Part shown: one piece after another, positions 8,049 through 18,063 of the stretch
Numbering within the stretch: position 1 is the stretch's first letter
How the letters are laid out: each line of letters starts with the position of its first letter
DNA from: Pararhizobium sp. IMCC3301
GTDB lineage: Bacteria; Pseudomonadota; Alphaproteobacteria; Rhizobiales; GCA-2746425
Direction of reading: 5' to 3'
Assembly (NCBI RefSeq): GCF_030758315.1
Contig: NZ_CP132336.1
Span: forward strand, 1 to 64,000
DNA length: 64,000 nucleotides
Program-made: the position numbers and the translations under genes
Notes under the pieces: model-generated
Told to the model about the DNA's origin: nothing
What the model saw: only the letters and a program-made list of their open reading frames with translations
Database searches by the model: none

Positions 8049-9145
8049 GCGTCGTAGCCGGGCAGGTGGTTGGCATAGATGACCTGTTCTTCGCCGTCGG
8101 CCCTGGGCTGAAGTGAGCCCATTTCTACCGGTGTCTCTCCCGCTTCGCGCAACGCGGTGAGGATTTCGTCCCGGTCTTCGGCAGCAATTACGAGCACCAG
8201 TCCGATGCCACAGTTGAAAGTCCGCAGCATTTCGCTCTCTTCAACACCGCCGGTTTTGGAAAGCCATTTGAAAACATCCGGATAGGGGATTTCGTCGAGA
8301 TCAATCCTGGCGCAAAGATCATCGGGCAAGACCCGCGGAATATTTTCCGTGAAGCCGCCGCCAGTAATATGCGCAAGCGCCTTTACCCCGTCACTCCGAC
8401 GCAGGGTGGAGAGTACCGCTCTGACATAAATCCGGGTTGGCTCCATCAGCACCTCGCCGAGGCTGCGTTCAGCCGCAAACTCTGCCGGTCCGGACAGATC
8501 CGCGCCACTGACGGAGAGAATTTTGCGCACCAGTGAAAAACCATTGGAATGAATGCCCGAGGAGGCAAGGCCAAGCAGCAGGTCGCCGGCGGCAATATCG
8601 CTGCGTGGCAGGATTTGTCCGCGTTCCACTGCACCCACGCAAAATCCGGCGAGATCATAATCACCATCACGATAAAGGCCGGGCATTTCAGCGGTTTCGC
8701 CGCCGATCAGGGCAGCGCCCGCCTGAAGACAGCCATCAGCGATCCCGGCTATGACACTGGCCGCGACACGCCGGTCCAGCTTGCCGCAGGCATAATAATC
8801 CAGAAAGAACAGCGGTTCCGCACCCTGCACGATCAGATCATTGACACACATCGCAACCAGATCAATGCCGATGGTCTGATGCCGGTCTGCTTCCACCGCC
8901 AGTGCCAGTTTGGTACCGACACCGTCATTTGCAGCGACCAGGATGGGGTCCGTGAAGCCAGCGGCCTTCAGATCGAACAAGCCACCGAACCCGCCCAGTT
9001 CAGAATCTGCTCCGGGACGCCGTGTTGCCTTCACCAGAGGTTTGATGTCGTCGACCAGCGCATTGCCGGCGTCAATATCAACGCCTGCATCGCGGTAGGA
9101 CAGGCCGTTGGAACTGGATTTTTCGGAGTCACCCATGATACGCAT
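8045..9145 (-). CDS. purM: Phosphoribosylformylglycinamidine cyclo-ligase (AIR synthetase)
   Basis: A 366-residue member of the PurM/SelD ATP-binding family, catalysing the fifth purine step. Recognisable elements are [14 protein letters not shown] at the N-terminus, [23 protein letters not shown] and [13 protein letters not shown]. The ATG at 9136 three codons downstream is an alternative start. It is first gene of the purMN operon. About 216 bases separate it from the divergent lyase gene; I see no purine riboswitch there. Confidence 0.97.
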   Translation of the reverse strand: MRIMGDSEKSSSNGLSYRDAGVDIDAGNALVDDIKPLVKATRRPGADSELGGFGGLFDLKAAGFTDPILVAANDGVGTKLALAVEADRHQTIGIDLVAMCVNDLIVQGAEPLFFLDYYACGKLDRRVAASVIAGIADGCLQAGAALIGGETAEMPGLYRDGDYDLAGFCVGAVERGQILPRSDIAAGDLLLGLASSGIHSNGFSLVRKILSVSGADLSGPAEFAAERSLGEVLMEPTRIYVRAVLSTLRRSDGVKALAHITGGGFTENIPRVLPDDLCARIDLDEIPYPDVFKWLSKTGGVEESEMLRTFNCGIGLVLVIAAEDRDEILTALREAGETPVEMGSLQPRADGEEQVIYANHLPGYDA

Positions 9146-9361
9146 CCCGGTGATAATTCATCTGGCGCCGGTGTGCCTGCTCCGGGGCGCGAATTCAAGC
9201 CCAGAGTACGTTTTAGGCAACTTAAATCGGGCTTTTACAACGGTTCCGGCACCACCTTTGCGCAAGCCGCATCTGCAGCATTGGCAATGGCACTGCGTAT
9301 GATAGAAGGAAGGTTCGATCTGTTGTCTGCGGCCTGAAGCCGTTTCAGAAGGATTAGCAAT

Positions 9362-10255
9362 TTGAAGTCCGCTCACTCCCGCTTTGGTCTGTCTGTCGCA
9401 ATTGCAACCCCGTTTGATGAAAGCGGGGCAATTCAGAAAGACCTGCTGTTTTCCCACGCTGACAAAAGTCTGGCAAATGGCTGTGATTCCATCACATTTT
9501 TCGGCACAACCGGGGAGGGGCCGTCTCTCACCGCAGCAGAACGCGCGCAGCTTTTCAAGGACGCTGTCGCCGCAGGCATCGCGGTGGACAAGATGATTGC
9601 CGGGGTGATTTGCAACACGGTTGAAGAAGCATGCCGCGAATCTGCCAACGCGCTTGAGGCTGGTGCAAAGGCAGTACTGCTGGCACCGCCGCATTATTTT
9701 GCCGGGCTCGAGGAAGACGGCATTTTCGGCTGGTACGAGCGTGTTCTCGCCGGCTTGGGGTCGTCAGCCCGCGATGTTATTCTCTACAACATCCCTTCCT
9801 TGACCGGCGTTCCCGTATCCATTGAGACAATTACCAGATTGCGCGACAGGTTCGGCCCGGTTATTCGCGGCATCAAGGATTCCTCGGCGAATTGGCAGAA
9901 TACAAAGCCGCTGGTGGAAACCCATCATAATATCGATGTGCTGGTTGGTGATGAGCGTCATCTGGCACCGGCGGTGCGGCTTGGAGCGGCAGGGGCGATT
10001 GGCGGCCTTGCCAATCTGTTTCCTATGCAGGTTCGCGAACTGACACAGGGCAAGGACAATGATTTCATTTCCCAACTTGTGGAACTGGTGATCAGCGAAC
10101 AGGTGATTGTCGCGATCAAGACATTGCTGGCAGCGCAAATGTCTGAACCGGTGTGGAATAATGTCCGCTTGCCGCTGACAGGTTTGACCGGCGAACGCCG
10201 CGAGGCCCTGTTGGCCCGGTTTGCGGCGCTGAAAGCAAGTTTCGGCATCGACTGA
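9362..10255 (+). CDS. DapA-superfamily (class I aldolase/lyase) protein, not a typical DHDPS
   Basis: A 297-residue TIM-barrel lyase. GTTGE at 48-52, the catalytic Tyr142 in LYNIPSLTG and the Schiff-base Lys172 in GIKDSS are present. True dihydrodipicolinate synthases carry an Arg two residues after the Gly in YNVPGRT, which binds the substrate carboxylate; here the segment is NIPSLTG, closer to N-acetylneuraminate or 2-keto-3-deoxy sugar-acid lyases. Lysine synthesis is therefore unlikely to be its role. The start is TTG, with GAAGGA about 10 nt upstream. No sugar catabolism genes lie beside it. Confidence 0.85.
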   Translation: MKSAHSRFGLSVAIATPFDESGAIQKDLLFSHADKSLANGCDSITFFGTTGEGPSLTAAERAQLFKDAVAAGIAVDKMIAGVICNTVEEACRESANALEAGAKAVLLAPPHYFAGLEEDGIFGWYERVLAGLGSSARDVILYNIPSLTGVPVSIETITRLRDRFGPVIRGIKDSSANWQNTKPLVETHHNIDVLVGDERHLAPAVRLGAAGAIGGLANLFPMQVRELTQGKDNDFISQLVELVISEQVIVAIKTLLAAQMSEPVWNNVRLPLTGLTGERREALLARFAALKASFGID

Positions 10256-10316
10256 AGCCATATTGCGCCGCAGGCGCGGCCAATCCACGGTGTTGATCCG
10301 GGATATGGCCGAACTG

Positions 10317-10356
10317 GCCAGATTGTGATGAGCTATGCCAGATTGTGATGAGCTAT
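10317..10356. repeat. 20-bp perfect tandem duplication abutting a start codon
   Basis: GCCAGATTGTGATGAGCTAT occurs at 10317-10336 and again at 10337-10356. The second copy ends inside the ATG start (10355) of the methyltransferase. An ATG in the first copy opens a minimal frame that stops after seven codons at the second copy. Confidence 0.95.
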
Positions 10357-11104
10357 GATTGATGCAGCAGAAAACGGCATTTATCTCGATCCAGATCTGG
10401 CTCGGTTTTATGATCTTGCCACCACAGAGCGGGCGGATTTTAATTTTTGCCGGAAAATGGCGGCAACAGCCGCATCCGTGCTGGATCTTGGTTGCGGAAC
10501 CGGTGAACTGGCGGTGTCCCTGGCCGAAGGTCGCGAAGTTTGCGGTGTCGATCCGGCGTCGGCAATGCTGGAGATTGCACGGGCGCGCGCCGGTGCAGAC
10601 CAGGTAGACTTCAGTCTCGCAGATGCCCGCAGTGTGCGGTTGTCGAGAAAGTTCGATCTGGTGGTCCTGACCGGTCATTCGTTTCAGGTGTTTCTGACCG
10701 ACGCCGATCAGATAGCCGTTCTGGCAACCATTGCCGCCCATCTCAATCCCGGCGGGCGGTTTGTGTTTGACAGCCGCAACCTGGCCTTTCCAGGATCAAA
10801 GACACGAGACAGCAACACCAATAAACGCCAGCTGCAACATCCCGAAATGGGACCCGTTGAAGCCGGGAACGGATCGGTCTATGACGAGGCCAGCGGTATT
10901 TTAAGCTATGAGAACAGCTACCGCATTGGCTCGACAGGTCAGACATTTTCCGCTTGTGCTCAAATCCGCTACACTTCACAGCCGGATATTGCCGACAAGC
11001 TGCGTGCTGCCGGTCTGACCGTCGAGCGGTGGCTGGGCGATTGGCAGGGCGGTGAATTTGAGGCATCCTGCCGCGAGATTATTCCAATTGGCGGGCTGAC
11101 ATGA
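10355..11104 (+). CDS. Class I SAM-dependent methyltransferase
   Basis: About 249 residues. Motif I is VLDLGCGTGELAVSLAEG (about 42-58), followed by an acidic CGVDPASAML after the second strand and an ADARSVRL segment (motif III region), so the SAM-binding fold is complete. C-terminally it has the beta-rich insert seen in small-molecule methyltransferases. Substrate unknown. An in-frame TGA two codons upstream fixes the start at 10355. Its stop overlaps the start of the small membrane protein gene (ATGA). Confidence 0.85.
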   Translation: MIDAAENGIYLDPDLARFYDLATTERADFNFCRKMAATAASVLDLGCGTGELAVSLAEGREVCGVDPASAMLEIARARAGADQVDFSLADARSVRLSRKFDLVVLTGHSFQVFLTDADQIAVLATIAAHLNPGGRFVFDSRNLAFPGSKTRDSNTNKRQLQHPEMGPVEAGNGSVYDEASGILSYENSYRIGSTGQTFSACAQIRYTSQPDIADKLRAAGLTVERWLGDWQGGEFEASCREIIPIGGLT

Positions 11105-11298
11105 CGTTGCGGGACGATGACTATCAGCTGATTGGCCTGATCGGCTTTATTCTTGCTGGATTTATCTTCATCGCAGTGGGGATAAAATTCGGTGACGTGC
11201 TGACCGTGCTGGGCAGCATCGTTTGGATTGTATCGTGCCTTGTGTGGATGATACCGTTCGTTCGATCCCGCAACAAAACCAGGCAGGGTGCCGAATAA
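11101..11298 (+). CDS. Small two-helix membrane protein
   Basis: A 65-residue protein with two hydrophobic segments (about residues 11-28 and 34-53) and a basic, hydrophilic C-terminus (RSRNKTRQ). No known family recognised. It is translationally coupled to the methyltransferase by a 4-nt ATGA overlap, which supports it being real. Function unknown. Confidence 0.6.
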   Translation: MTLRDDDYQLIGLIGFILAGFIFIAVGIKFGDVLTVLGSIVWIVSCLVWMIPFVRSRNKTRQGAE

Positions 11299-11410
11299 TC
11301 GATTTTGAGCATGGCAGCGGCGCTGTGCCGTCCTTATCTGCAACCCGCAGTCATCTGATCGAATGCCTGCGGTCAGAAAGTTCAACCTAAACCAGAAACG
11401 CTCCACACCC

Positions 11411-11953
11411 ATGACCATCCCCAATCTGATTTCAATTTTCCGGCTTTTCATTGTACCGGCGATTGTCTGGCTGATCAGCATCGAGGAATATTCCCTGTCT
11501 TTCTGGCTGTTTCTGATCGCCGGAGTGTCAGATGGTGTCGATGGCTTCATTGCCAAACAGTTCAATCAGGTTTCCGAACTGGGAGCCCATCTCGATCCGC
11601 TGGCTGACAAGGTAATGCTGGTCGCGGTGTTTCTGACCCTGGGCATCCAGGGCTTGCTGCCGTTGTGGCTGGTTATCCTGGTCATCAGCCGCGATCTGCT
11701 GATTGTTGGCGCGGTGGTTTTGACCTGGATACTGCATCAACCCATACCGATGAAGCCGTTGATGGTCAGCAAGGCCAATACAGTGGCGCAGATCATTCTG
11801 ATCTGCCTGGTCATGGGGGCTATGGCGTTTGATCTGGATCTGGGAATCTTCTTCAGCTTGGCGGTGATCCTCGTGGCCGCGCTGACTTTGCTGTCCACTC
11901 TGGCCTATCTGCTTGACTGGTTCAGCCATATGGGCACAGTCGAAAAACGCTGA
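11411..11953 (+). CDS. CDP-alcohol phosphatidyltransferase (PgsA-like)
   Basis: About 180 residues with several membrane helices. The catalytic motif D-G-V-D-G..A-K..G...D...D is complete: Asp41, Asp44, Gly58, Asp62 and Asp66, with Lys49 in place of the usual Arg. These enzymes transfer a phosphatidyl group from CDP-diacylglycerol to an alcohol, for example glycerol-3-phosphate. A paralogue or a phosphatidylglycerophosphate or cardiolipin-type enzyme is possible. The start at 11411 (MTIPNLIS) is preferred over the longer frame, because family members begin just before this segment. It precedes the AI-2E permease, as in related genomes. Confidence 0.86.
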   Translation: MTIPNLISIFRLFIVPAIVWLISIEEYSLSFWLFLIAGVSDGVDGFIAKQFNQVSELGAHLDPLADKVMLVAVFLTLGIQGLLPLWLVILVISRDLLIVGAVVLTWILHQPIPMKPLMVSKANTVAQIILICLVMGAMAFDLDLGIFFSLAVILVAALTLLSTLAYLLDWFSHMGTVEKR

Positions 11954-12082
11954 GGGCTGGACGATGGAGGTTTTTCGCGGGAATATGAGAGAAAGAGGCA
12001 TAAGGAGCAAATGAACCGAACTCCACGCTGCGAGGCTTCAGTTCACCTGTTACAGAGATCACCGGATGCAGGATAGGTCATT

Positions 12083-13147
12083 TTGAAACTGCGAACTCAT
12101 ATCTATTTCTGGCTCGCTGCATTGGCGGTCCTCATTGTGTTCCTGTATTTATTCCGGGGCATATTGCTGCCATTCGTGGCCGGCATGGGTCTGGCCTATT
12201 GCCTCGACCCTCTGGCCGACTGGTTTGAACGCCGCGGTTTCAGCCGGATGATGGCGACTATCGTCATTCTGATCTTGTTTCTGATCGTGTTCGTGCTTGC
12301 GCTGGTCATCATCATTCCCTTGCTGGGCGCGCAGACAGCCAATTTCATCGAGCGTCTGCCGACTCTGGTGACGCAATTGCAGGCGCGCATTTCGGAAATC
12401 AACGCAGGCTGGCTTGAACGTCTGATGGGGGAAGACCGCACCGCTGTTCAGCAGTCATTTTCAGAATTCCTCAAAGAGGGCGCCGGCTGGCTGACCGGCC
12501 TGTTGCGCTCTGTGTGGAGCGGCGGCCAGGCCATCCTCGATATTGCCGGTCTGTTTATCGTCACACCAGTCGTGGCATTCTATCTGCTCTATGACTGGGA
12601 TCGCATGATGGCAAAGGTCAATTCGTGGCTGCCCCGGGATAATGCCGAGGTGATCCGCACTCTGGCCAACGAAATCAATACTGCGCTGGCAGGGTTTATC
12701 CGTGGTCAGGGGTTGGTATGCCTGCTGCTTGGCGGATTTTATGCCATCGGCCTCAGCCTCGCAGGACTGAATTTCGGGCTACTCATCGGAATTCTGGCCG
12801 GATTGTTGAGTTTCATTCCCTATGTTGGCTCGATCACCGGTTTTCTTCTGTCGATCGGTGTTGCATTGGTTCAGTTCTGGCCGGATTATCTGAACATCGC
12901 CCTGGTGGCCGCGATTTTTGCTGCCGGTCAATTCCTTGAAGGCAATATCTTGCAACCGCGACTGGTTGGCCGGTCCGTCGGGCTGCATCCCGTCTGGCTG
13001 ATGTTTGCCCTGTTTGCCTTCGGCTCGCTTTTCGGCTTTGTCGGGCTACTGGTAGCGGTGCCACTGGCTGCAGCGGTGGGAGTCCTTGTCCGCTTCGCTC
13101 TGCGTCAGTATCTGCAGAGCAGCTTTTATAAAGGGCACGAATCCTAG
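12083..13147 (+). CDS. AI-2E/PerM family membrane transporter
   Basis: A 354-residue polytopic membrane protein. Two N-terminal hydrophobic segments are followed by a third, a long amphipathic stretch (residues about 90-150), and then a bundle of helices. The family signature is recognisable in FIRGQGLVCLLLG, FIPYVGSITGF and GRSVGLHPVWLMFALF. Substrate is uncertain: members export AI-2 or act as Na+/H+ antiporters. The start is TTG at 12083, with GGATAGG about 6 nt upstream. It sits directly before hdaA. Confidence 0.9.
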   Translation: MKLRTHIYFWLAALAVLIVFLYLFRGILLPFVAGMGLAYCLDPLADWFERRGFSRMMATIVILILFLIVFVLALVIIIPLLGAQTANFIERLPTLVTQLQARISEINAGWLERLMGEDRTAVQQSFSEFLKEGAGWLTGLLRSVWSGGQAILDIAGLFIVTPVVAFYLLYDWDRMMAKVNSWLPRDNAEVIRTLANEINTALAGFIRGQGLVCLLLGGFYAIGLSLAGLNFGLLIGILAGLLSFIPYVGSITGFLLSIGVALVQFWPDYLNIALVAAIFAAGQFLEGNILQPRLVGRSVGLHPVWLMFALFAFGSLFGFVGLLVAVPLAAAVGVLVRFALRQYLQSSFYKGHES

Positions 13148-13248
13148 ATGGAATTATGTTTTCATGAAACGGTTCGTATAGTCTGTCACGGCTGACGGCT
13201 GTGAAAATCCGGTCAGTTGAGCGCATCTAAACAGGAAGCTATTCAGAC

Positions 13249-13911
13249 ATGTCTTCCACTACGTGGCAAATGTCCTTCGATCTGCCCGTTTCAACGGCGA
13301 TGACGCGCGATGATTTCATTCTCGATGAAGCCAACCAAACTGCTTACGATGTGGTCGCAGCCTGGCCGGACTGGCCCGCAAATATCATGATACTGGCCGG
13401 TCCCGTTGGCTCGGGCAAGTCGCACCTGGCTGCAATATATGTCGAGATGTCGGCGGCAGTTTCGCTGAATGCCGCTGAACTTCCGCTGCCTGCCGATCTG
13501 TCTGAACTGGAGGGTGCAGCGCTGCTTCTGGAAGATGCGCATTGTGTGCAACTTGATGAAACCCGCCTGTTTCACCTTCTCAATCATGTCCGTGAACAAG
13601 GGTCGAGGCTTCTCATCACAACCCGGACATGGCCGGAGAGCTGGCCTTTGACATTGCCGGATCTGCGCTCCCGCCTCAGAGCCGCCCATCCGCTGGAGCT
13701 GCATGAACCAAGCGATCGGCTTTTGCGGCAGGTGATGGTCAAATTGTTTGCCGACCGACAATTGACGGTCGAGGCGCGTGTGCTGGATTATCTTCTGGTT
13801 CGCATGGAGCGGTCTTTATCCGCTGCCGGCCGGCTGGTGGATGATCTTGATCGGCTGTCTTTGGAGCGGGGCAGGGCCATTACCCGCCAACTCGCTTCAG
13901 AACTCCTGTGA
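13249..13911 (+). CDS. hdaA: HdaA-type DnaA-related regulatory ATPase
   Basis: A 220-residue AAA+ protein with a P-loop GPVGSGKSHLA at about 51-61, a Walker B-like LLLEDAHC, a sensor-like LLITTRTWPESW, and a C-terminal lid with an R-rich sensor 2 region. It lacks the DnaA DNA-binding domain IV. In Caulobacter and rhizobia HdaA acts with the sliding clamp to stimulate DnaA-ATP hydrolysis and prevent re-initiation. The N-terminal QMSFDLPV resembles a clamp-binding QxSFDLP motif, which supports the assignment. Context between the AI-2E permease and ppk1 is typical of Hyphomicrobiales. Confidence 0.9.
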   Translation: MSSTTWQMSFDLPVSTAMTRDDFILDEANQTAYDVVAAWPDWPANIMILAGPVGSGKSHLAAIYVEMSAAVSLNAAELPLPADLSELEGAALLLEDAHCVQLDETRLFHLLNHVREQGSRLLITTRTWPESWPLTLPDLRSRLRAAHPLELHEPSDRLLRQVMVKLFADRQLTVEARVLDYLLVRMERSLSAAGRLVDDLDRLSLERGRAITRQLASELL

Positions 13912-14076
13912 TTTGAAGACCTCGCTGCCGCAACACATTCCAATGAACACTAACCCTATTGCGGATAATATTCCCATTTGCACCGGCTTTGTCATAGTAT
14001 TGAACTATCTCATGAATACATATGCTGTTCCCGGTCAATCGGGAGAGGTCCGCAACAGCCGGTTTTGAGCAGGGAA

Positions 14077-16347
14077 ATGGTTGAACATTCAATAGTAGAC
14101 AAGTTTGATGGTGGAGATGCGGCAGACATTCAGGCCGCGCCGCTGCCGCCCAAACCCTCTGCTGGAAGCACACCGCTCAAACTTGACGCCCGCTTGATGA
14201 AAGACCCGGCGCGGTTCATGAACCGTGAATTGTCGTGGCTCGGCTTCAATCATCGTGTTCTGGAAGAGGCGGAAAACCCGTCCCATCCATTGCTGGAACG
14301 GCTGCGCTTTCTGTCGATTTCCGCCGATAATCTCAGTGAATTCTTTATGGTCCGTGTGGCCGGTTTGAAAGGTCAGCAGCGTGAGGGCATCAAGACCCAG
14401 AGCGCTGACGGTCTGACCCCGACACAACAACTGGATCAATTGGCGGAAGCGGTGGAAAAGCTGGTTCTGGATCAGCAGGCAGCTTTCAAGACTTTGCGCA
14501 AGGAACTGGAAACAAACGGCGTTTTTCTGCTGTCTGCCGATGCCCTTCGCAGCGACGAATACAGTTGGCTGGACGAATATTTCACAGAAAATATATTTCC
14601 GGTCCTGACACCGTTGGCGATTGATCCGGCCCATCCGTTTCCTTTCATACCCAATCTGGGTTTTTCTCTGGTGCTGCAATTGCAGGCCACGGCCCGGCAA
14701 AATATCAGAAACAAGATCATGACCGGTCTGTTGCGTATTCCAGGCGCGATCAACAGATTTGTGCAGCTTCCGGCCGGGGCGGATGCGGCCGTACGCTTCA
14801 TCGCCATGGAAGATATCATCGGCCTGTTCATCTCCCGTCTGTTTCCCGGTTATGAAATCCTCGCGAAAGGCACTTTCCGGGTTATTCGTGATTCTGAAAT
14901 GGAGATTGAGGAAGAGGCAGAAGATCTGGTGCGGCTGTTCGAGACGGCGCTAAAACGTCGCCGCCGCGGTTCGGTCATCCGGCTGGAAATCAGCGATACA
15001 TTTCCGGCCAATCTTAGAAATTTCGTCTCCGAAGCCCTGCATGTCAGTTCAGTTGACGTGGTCATCACAGAAGGGCTGATGGCTCTCAGCGATCTGTCAC
15101 AACTGGTCAAGCTGGATCTGCCGAAGCTGCTGTTCCCCAAGCCGGCCGCCCGGTTTCCCGAACGCATCCGCGAACATGGCGGGGATTGTTTCGGTGCCAT
15201 CCGCGAAAAAGATCTGGTTGTTCACCACCCCTATGAAAGCTTTGATGTTGTTCTGCAGTTTCTGAAACAGGCTGCCAATGATCCCGATGTCGTCGCGATC
15301 AAGCAGACCCTGTACCGCACGTCCAATGACAGCCCCATTGTCAGCGCATTGGTCGAGGCTGCGGAAGCGGGAAAATCGGTCACCGCTCTGGTCGAATTGC
15401 GGGCGCGGTTTGACGAGGAAGCCAACATCCGCTGGGCCAGAGATCTGGAGCGTGCCGGCGTGCAGGTGGTCTATGGTTTTCTGGAATTGAAAACCCACGC
15501 AAAAATGTCATTGGTCATTCGCCGTGAAAGCGGTCAGATGCGGACTTACTGTCATTTCGGTACGGGCAACTATCATCCGATCACCGCGAAGATTTACACC
15601 GATCTGTCCTATTTCACCGACGATCCTGTGCTTGCCCGCGATGCCGCCAGGGTGTTCAATTTCATCACCGGATATGCCAGGCCACAGGATCTGGAACGCC
15701 TGGCCGTTTCACCCTTTTCGCTGCGCGGGCGAATGTTGCTGCATATCGACCAGGAAATTGCCCACGCCAAGGCCGGGCGGCCTGCGCAGATATGGGCCAA
15801 AATGAATTCCCTGGTTGATCCGCAGATCATTGATGCGTTTTACCGCGCCAGTCAGGCCGGAGTGAAAATCGATCTTGTCGTGCGGGGCATATGCTGTCTG
15901 CGCCCGCAACTGCGCGGCATTTCGGAAAATATCCGTGTGAAATCGATTGTCGGCCGCTTTCTGGAACACAGCCGCATCACCTGTTTCGGCAATGGCAAGG
16001 GCCTGCCGTCCGACGATGCAATTGTCTATATCGGATCGGCCGATTTCATGCCGCGCAATCTGGACCGCCGCGTCGAGACCATGGTGCCGATTGCCAATCC
16101 AACGGTGCACGACCAGATCATTGACCAGATAATGGTTGCCAATCTGCGAGACAATCAGCAGAGCTGGCAGATCCTGTCCGATGGGTCTTCCAGACGCCTT
16201 GCCCCCGAGGAGGGTGAGGAGCCTTTCAATTTGCACAATCACTTCCTGACAAATCCAAGCCTGTCGGGACGCGGCAAGTCTCTGAAAAAGAACCCGCCCA
16301 AATCTCTTGCCAAACGCAGCAAATCCAAATCGAAAGCGAAATCCTAG
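14077..16347 (+). CDS. ppk1: Polyphosphate kinase 1
   Basis: About 756 residues, making polyphosphate from ATP. The N-terminal domain has [19 protein letters not shown] and [19 protein letters not shown]. The catalytic core has [14 protein letters not shown] and the phosphohistidine in LKTHAKM, and a second phospholipase D-like half with RRVETMVPI. The C-terminal tail is Lys/Ser rich. ATG at 14077 is preferred because homologues start shortly before the ELSWL motif. Polyphosphate would be degraded by the ppx product encoded 2 kb downstream. An 8-bp hairpin lies just past the stop. Confidence 0.97.
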   Translation: MVEHSIVDKFDGGDAADIQAAPLPPKPSAGSTPLKLDARLMKDPARFMNRELSWLGFNHRVLEEAENPSHPLLERLRFLSISADNLSEFFMVRVAGLKGQQREGIKTQSADGLTPTQQLDQLAEAVEKLVLDQQAAFKTLRKELETNGVFLLSADALRSDEYSWLDEYFTENIFPVLTPLAIDPAHPFPFIPNLGFSLVLQLQATARQNIRNKIMTGLLRIPGAINRFVQLPAGADAAVRFIAMEDIIGLFISRLFPGYEILAKGTFRVIRDSEMEIEEEAEDLVRLFETALKRRRRGSVIRLEISDTFPANLRNFVSEALHVSSVDVVITEGLMALSDLSQLVKLDLPKLLFPKPAARFPERIREHGGDCFGAIREKDLVVHHPYESFDVVLQFLKQAANDPDVVAIKQTLYRTSNDSPIVSALVEAAEAGKSVTALVELRARFDEEANIRWARDLERAGVQVVYGFLELKTHAKMSLVIRRESGQMRTYCHFGTGNYHPITAKIYTDLSYFTDDPVLARDAARVFNFITGYARPQDLERLAVSPFSLRGRMLLHIDQEIAHAKAGRPAQIWAKMNSLVDPQIIDAFYRASQAGVKIDLVVRGICCLRPQLRGISENIRVKSIVGRFLEHSRITCFGNGKGLPSDDAIVYIGSADFMPRNLDRRVETMVPIANPTVHDQIIDQIMVANLRDNQQSWQILSDGSSRRLAPEEGEEPFNLHNHFLTNPSLSGRGKSLKKNPPKSLAKRSKSKSKAKS

Positions 16348-16355
16348 AGGATAGT

Positions 16356-16378
16356 CCGGATCGGCTCCATCGATCCGG
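16356..16378 (+). terminator. Hairpin after ppk1, terminator-like but without a T-run
   Basis: CCGGATCG (16356-16363) pairs with CGATCCGG (16371-16378) over a 7-base loop, 9 bases past the ppk1 stop. The following bases CTAATCTG are not a T-tract, so it may be a weak or Rho-assisted end. The 270 bases from ppk1 to trkH otherwise hold no gene I can support. Confidence 0.45.
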
Positions 16379-16617
16379 CTAATCTGCCAGACCGTGATCA
16401 GCAATGTCGGCCGGTGAGTTCTGGCGTATGGTCGCAACAGTGGGAAAGGCGCGGTTATTCCTCTATTGTGCAGCGGCACATGCTGCATTATGCGTGTGTT
16501 CGTTCATAGCCGCCGGGATAGCAAGTTCCGAGGCTTTCCGACAGGCTGTGGTACGTATGCGGTCCAGCACTTGCCTCAAGCGGCTCGGTTATTGGTATAT
16601 TTTATCTGGAGACGCCT

Positions 16618-18063
16618 GTGATTGGGGTACGACCTGTCTTCCACATTCTGGGTTGGGTAGTTTGCTGGACTGGCACAATGCTGTTCGCTCCTGCTTTTGT
16701 GGACCTGGCCAATCGTAACGTCGATTGGAAAATTTTTGCTCTGACGGCGGCAGTTACGCTCTTCGTTGGAGTTTCCACAATTTTATCAACCCATTCGCCG
16801 GGTGCATTAAAGCTGAACTACCGTCAAGCCTATCTGGTCATCGTCCTTGGATGGATTCTGGTTTCCTTCTTTGGTGCCATACCCTTTTTGGGAACGGGAA
16901 TTGGGATTACCGATTCCGTTTTTGAGTCGATGTCCGGCATTACCACAACCGGATCGACAGTTCTGACCGGGTTGGATTCACTGCCACCGGGCATTTTACT
17001 GTGGCGTGCAATCCTGCAGTGGATCGGCGGTATTGGCATCATCGCCATTGCCGTTCTGATAATGCCGTTCCTCCATGTTGGCGGGATGCAATTATTCAAA
17101 ATCGAAAGCTCGGACCCCTTTCAGGATAAAGTCGCGCCGATGCTGAAGACGTTGCGATTTCTGGCGGAAGTTTACGTGGTTCTGACAGGAGCCTGTGCTC
17201 TGATATACTATCTTCTCGGCATGTCCGGATTTGACGCCATTACCCACGCGATGACGACCCTTTCAACCGGTGGCTTTTCAACGCATGATGCTTCTTTTGG
17301 ATATTTTAAAGACCTGAAGCTGCATTGGGCCGCAATTTTCTTTATGATTGCCGGGGCAATTCCGTTTTTACTCTATGTAAAGGCGACCCTTGGCAATGTG
17401 CGTGCCTTGTTCACAGATCAACAAGTGCGCGGATTTCTCATACTTCTGGCCGTTATCAGTCTTGCGATGGGCCTTTGGTTAATGGAGCAACGCGAAATCG
17501 GTGCGGTTGAAGCGCTCACTTTGACGACCTTCAACATTACGTCCGTGGTTACGACAACCGGGTTCGCTTCAGATGACTATACGGCCTGGGGCCCCGGAGC
17601 CGTCGCTGTGTTTCTGGTTCTGATGTTTGTTGGTGGCTGCTCCGGTTCGACAACCGGCGCCATCAAGATATACCGGTTTCAGGTCATTATTATCTATATC
17701 CGGGGATACTTAAAACTATTGTACTCGCCCAACCGGGTGGTTCCATTGAAGTATAACGGGCATGTGCTGTCCAATGATGTGCCCCTTTCAGTCCTTGCGT
17801 TTCTCTCTGTTTTTGTGGCCACGATTGCCTTGTTCACAATCATTCTGGGTGTGTTGGGGCTGGATATAGTCACTGCATATTCAGCAAGTGTCACTGCGAT
17901 TACCAACGTTGGCCCCGGAATGGGAACGATCATCGGGCCTGCTGGTAATTTTGAGAACTTGCCCGATACCGCAAAGTGGGTGCTGATCGTTGCCATGCTG
18001 GCCGGCCGTTTGGAAGTGCTGGTTCTTCTTGTAACATTTGATCCCGATTTCTGGAAAACCTGA
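16618..18063 (+). CDS. trkH: TrkH-family potassium uptake protein
   Basis: A 481-residue membrane protein with the four pore-loop repeats of the Trk/Ktr/HKT superfamily: SGITTTGSTVL, TLSTGGFSTHD, TSVVTTTGFASDD and ITNVGPGMGT. The conserved motif GGCSGSTTGAIKIYRF is also present. It would import K+ with a TrkA ring, but no trkA gene lies next to it. The GTG at 16618 has an upstream TCTGGAGA ribosome-binding site. The gene separates ppk1 from ppx, which are usually adjacent in relatives. Confidence 0.94.
   Translation: MIGVRPVFHILGWVVCWTGTMLFAPAFVDLANRNVDWKIFALTAAVTLFVGVSTILSTHSPGALKLNYRQAYLVIVLGWILVSFFGAIPFLGTGIGITDSVFESMSGITTTGSTVLTGLDSLPPGILLWRAILQWIGGIGIIAIAVLIMPFLHVGGMQLFKIESSDPFQDKVAPMLKTLRFLAEVYVVLTGACALIYYLLGMSGFDAITHAMTTLSTGGFSTHDASFGYFKDLKLHWAAIFFMIAGAIPFLLYVKATLGNVRALFTDQQVRGFLILLAVISLAMGLWLMEQREIGAVEALTLTTFNITSVVTTTGFASDDYTAWGPGAVAVFLVLMFVGGCSGSTTGAIKIYRFQVIIIYIRGYLKLLYSPNRVVPLKYNGHVLSNDVPLSVLAFLSVFVATIALFTIILGVLGLDIVTAYSASVTAITNVGPGMGTIIGPAGNFENLPDTAKWVLIVAMLAGRLEVLVLLVTFDPDFWKT

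Noticed and set aside
9146-9361. Possible purine riboswitch or small gene between purM and the lyase gene
   Set aside because: No conserved purine-aptamer core was seen, and the open frames there are continuations of antisense frames.
9764-10741. 325-codon open frame on the minus strand
   Set aside because: Antisense to the DapA-like lyase and the methyltransferase; low-complexity shadow translation rich in His, Gln and Arg.
16404-16718. Possible small membrane gene between ppk1 and trkH
   Set aside because: It overlaps the trkH start in another frame, has no ribosome-binding site and only a weak hydrophobic stretch.
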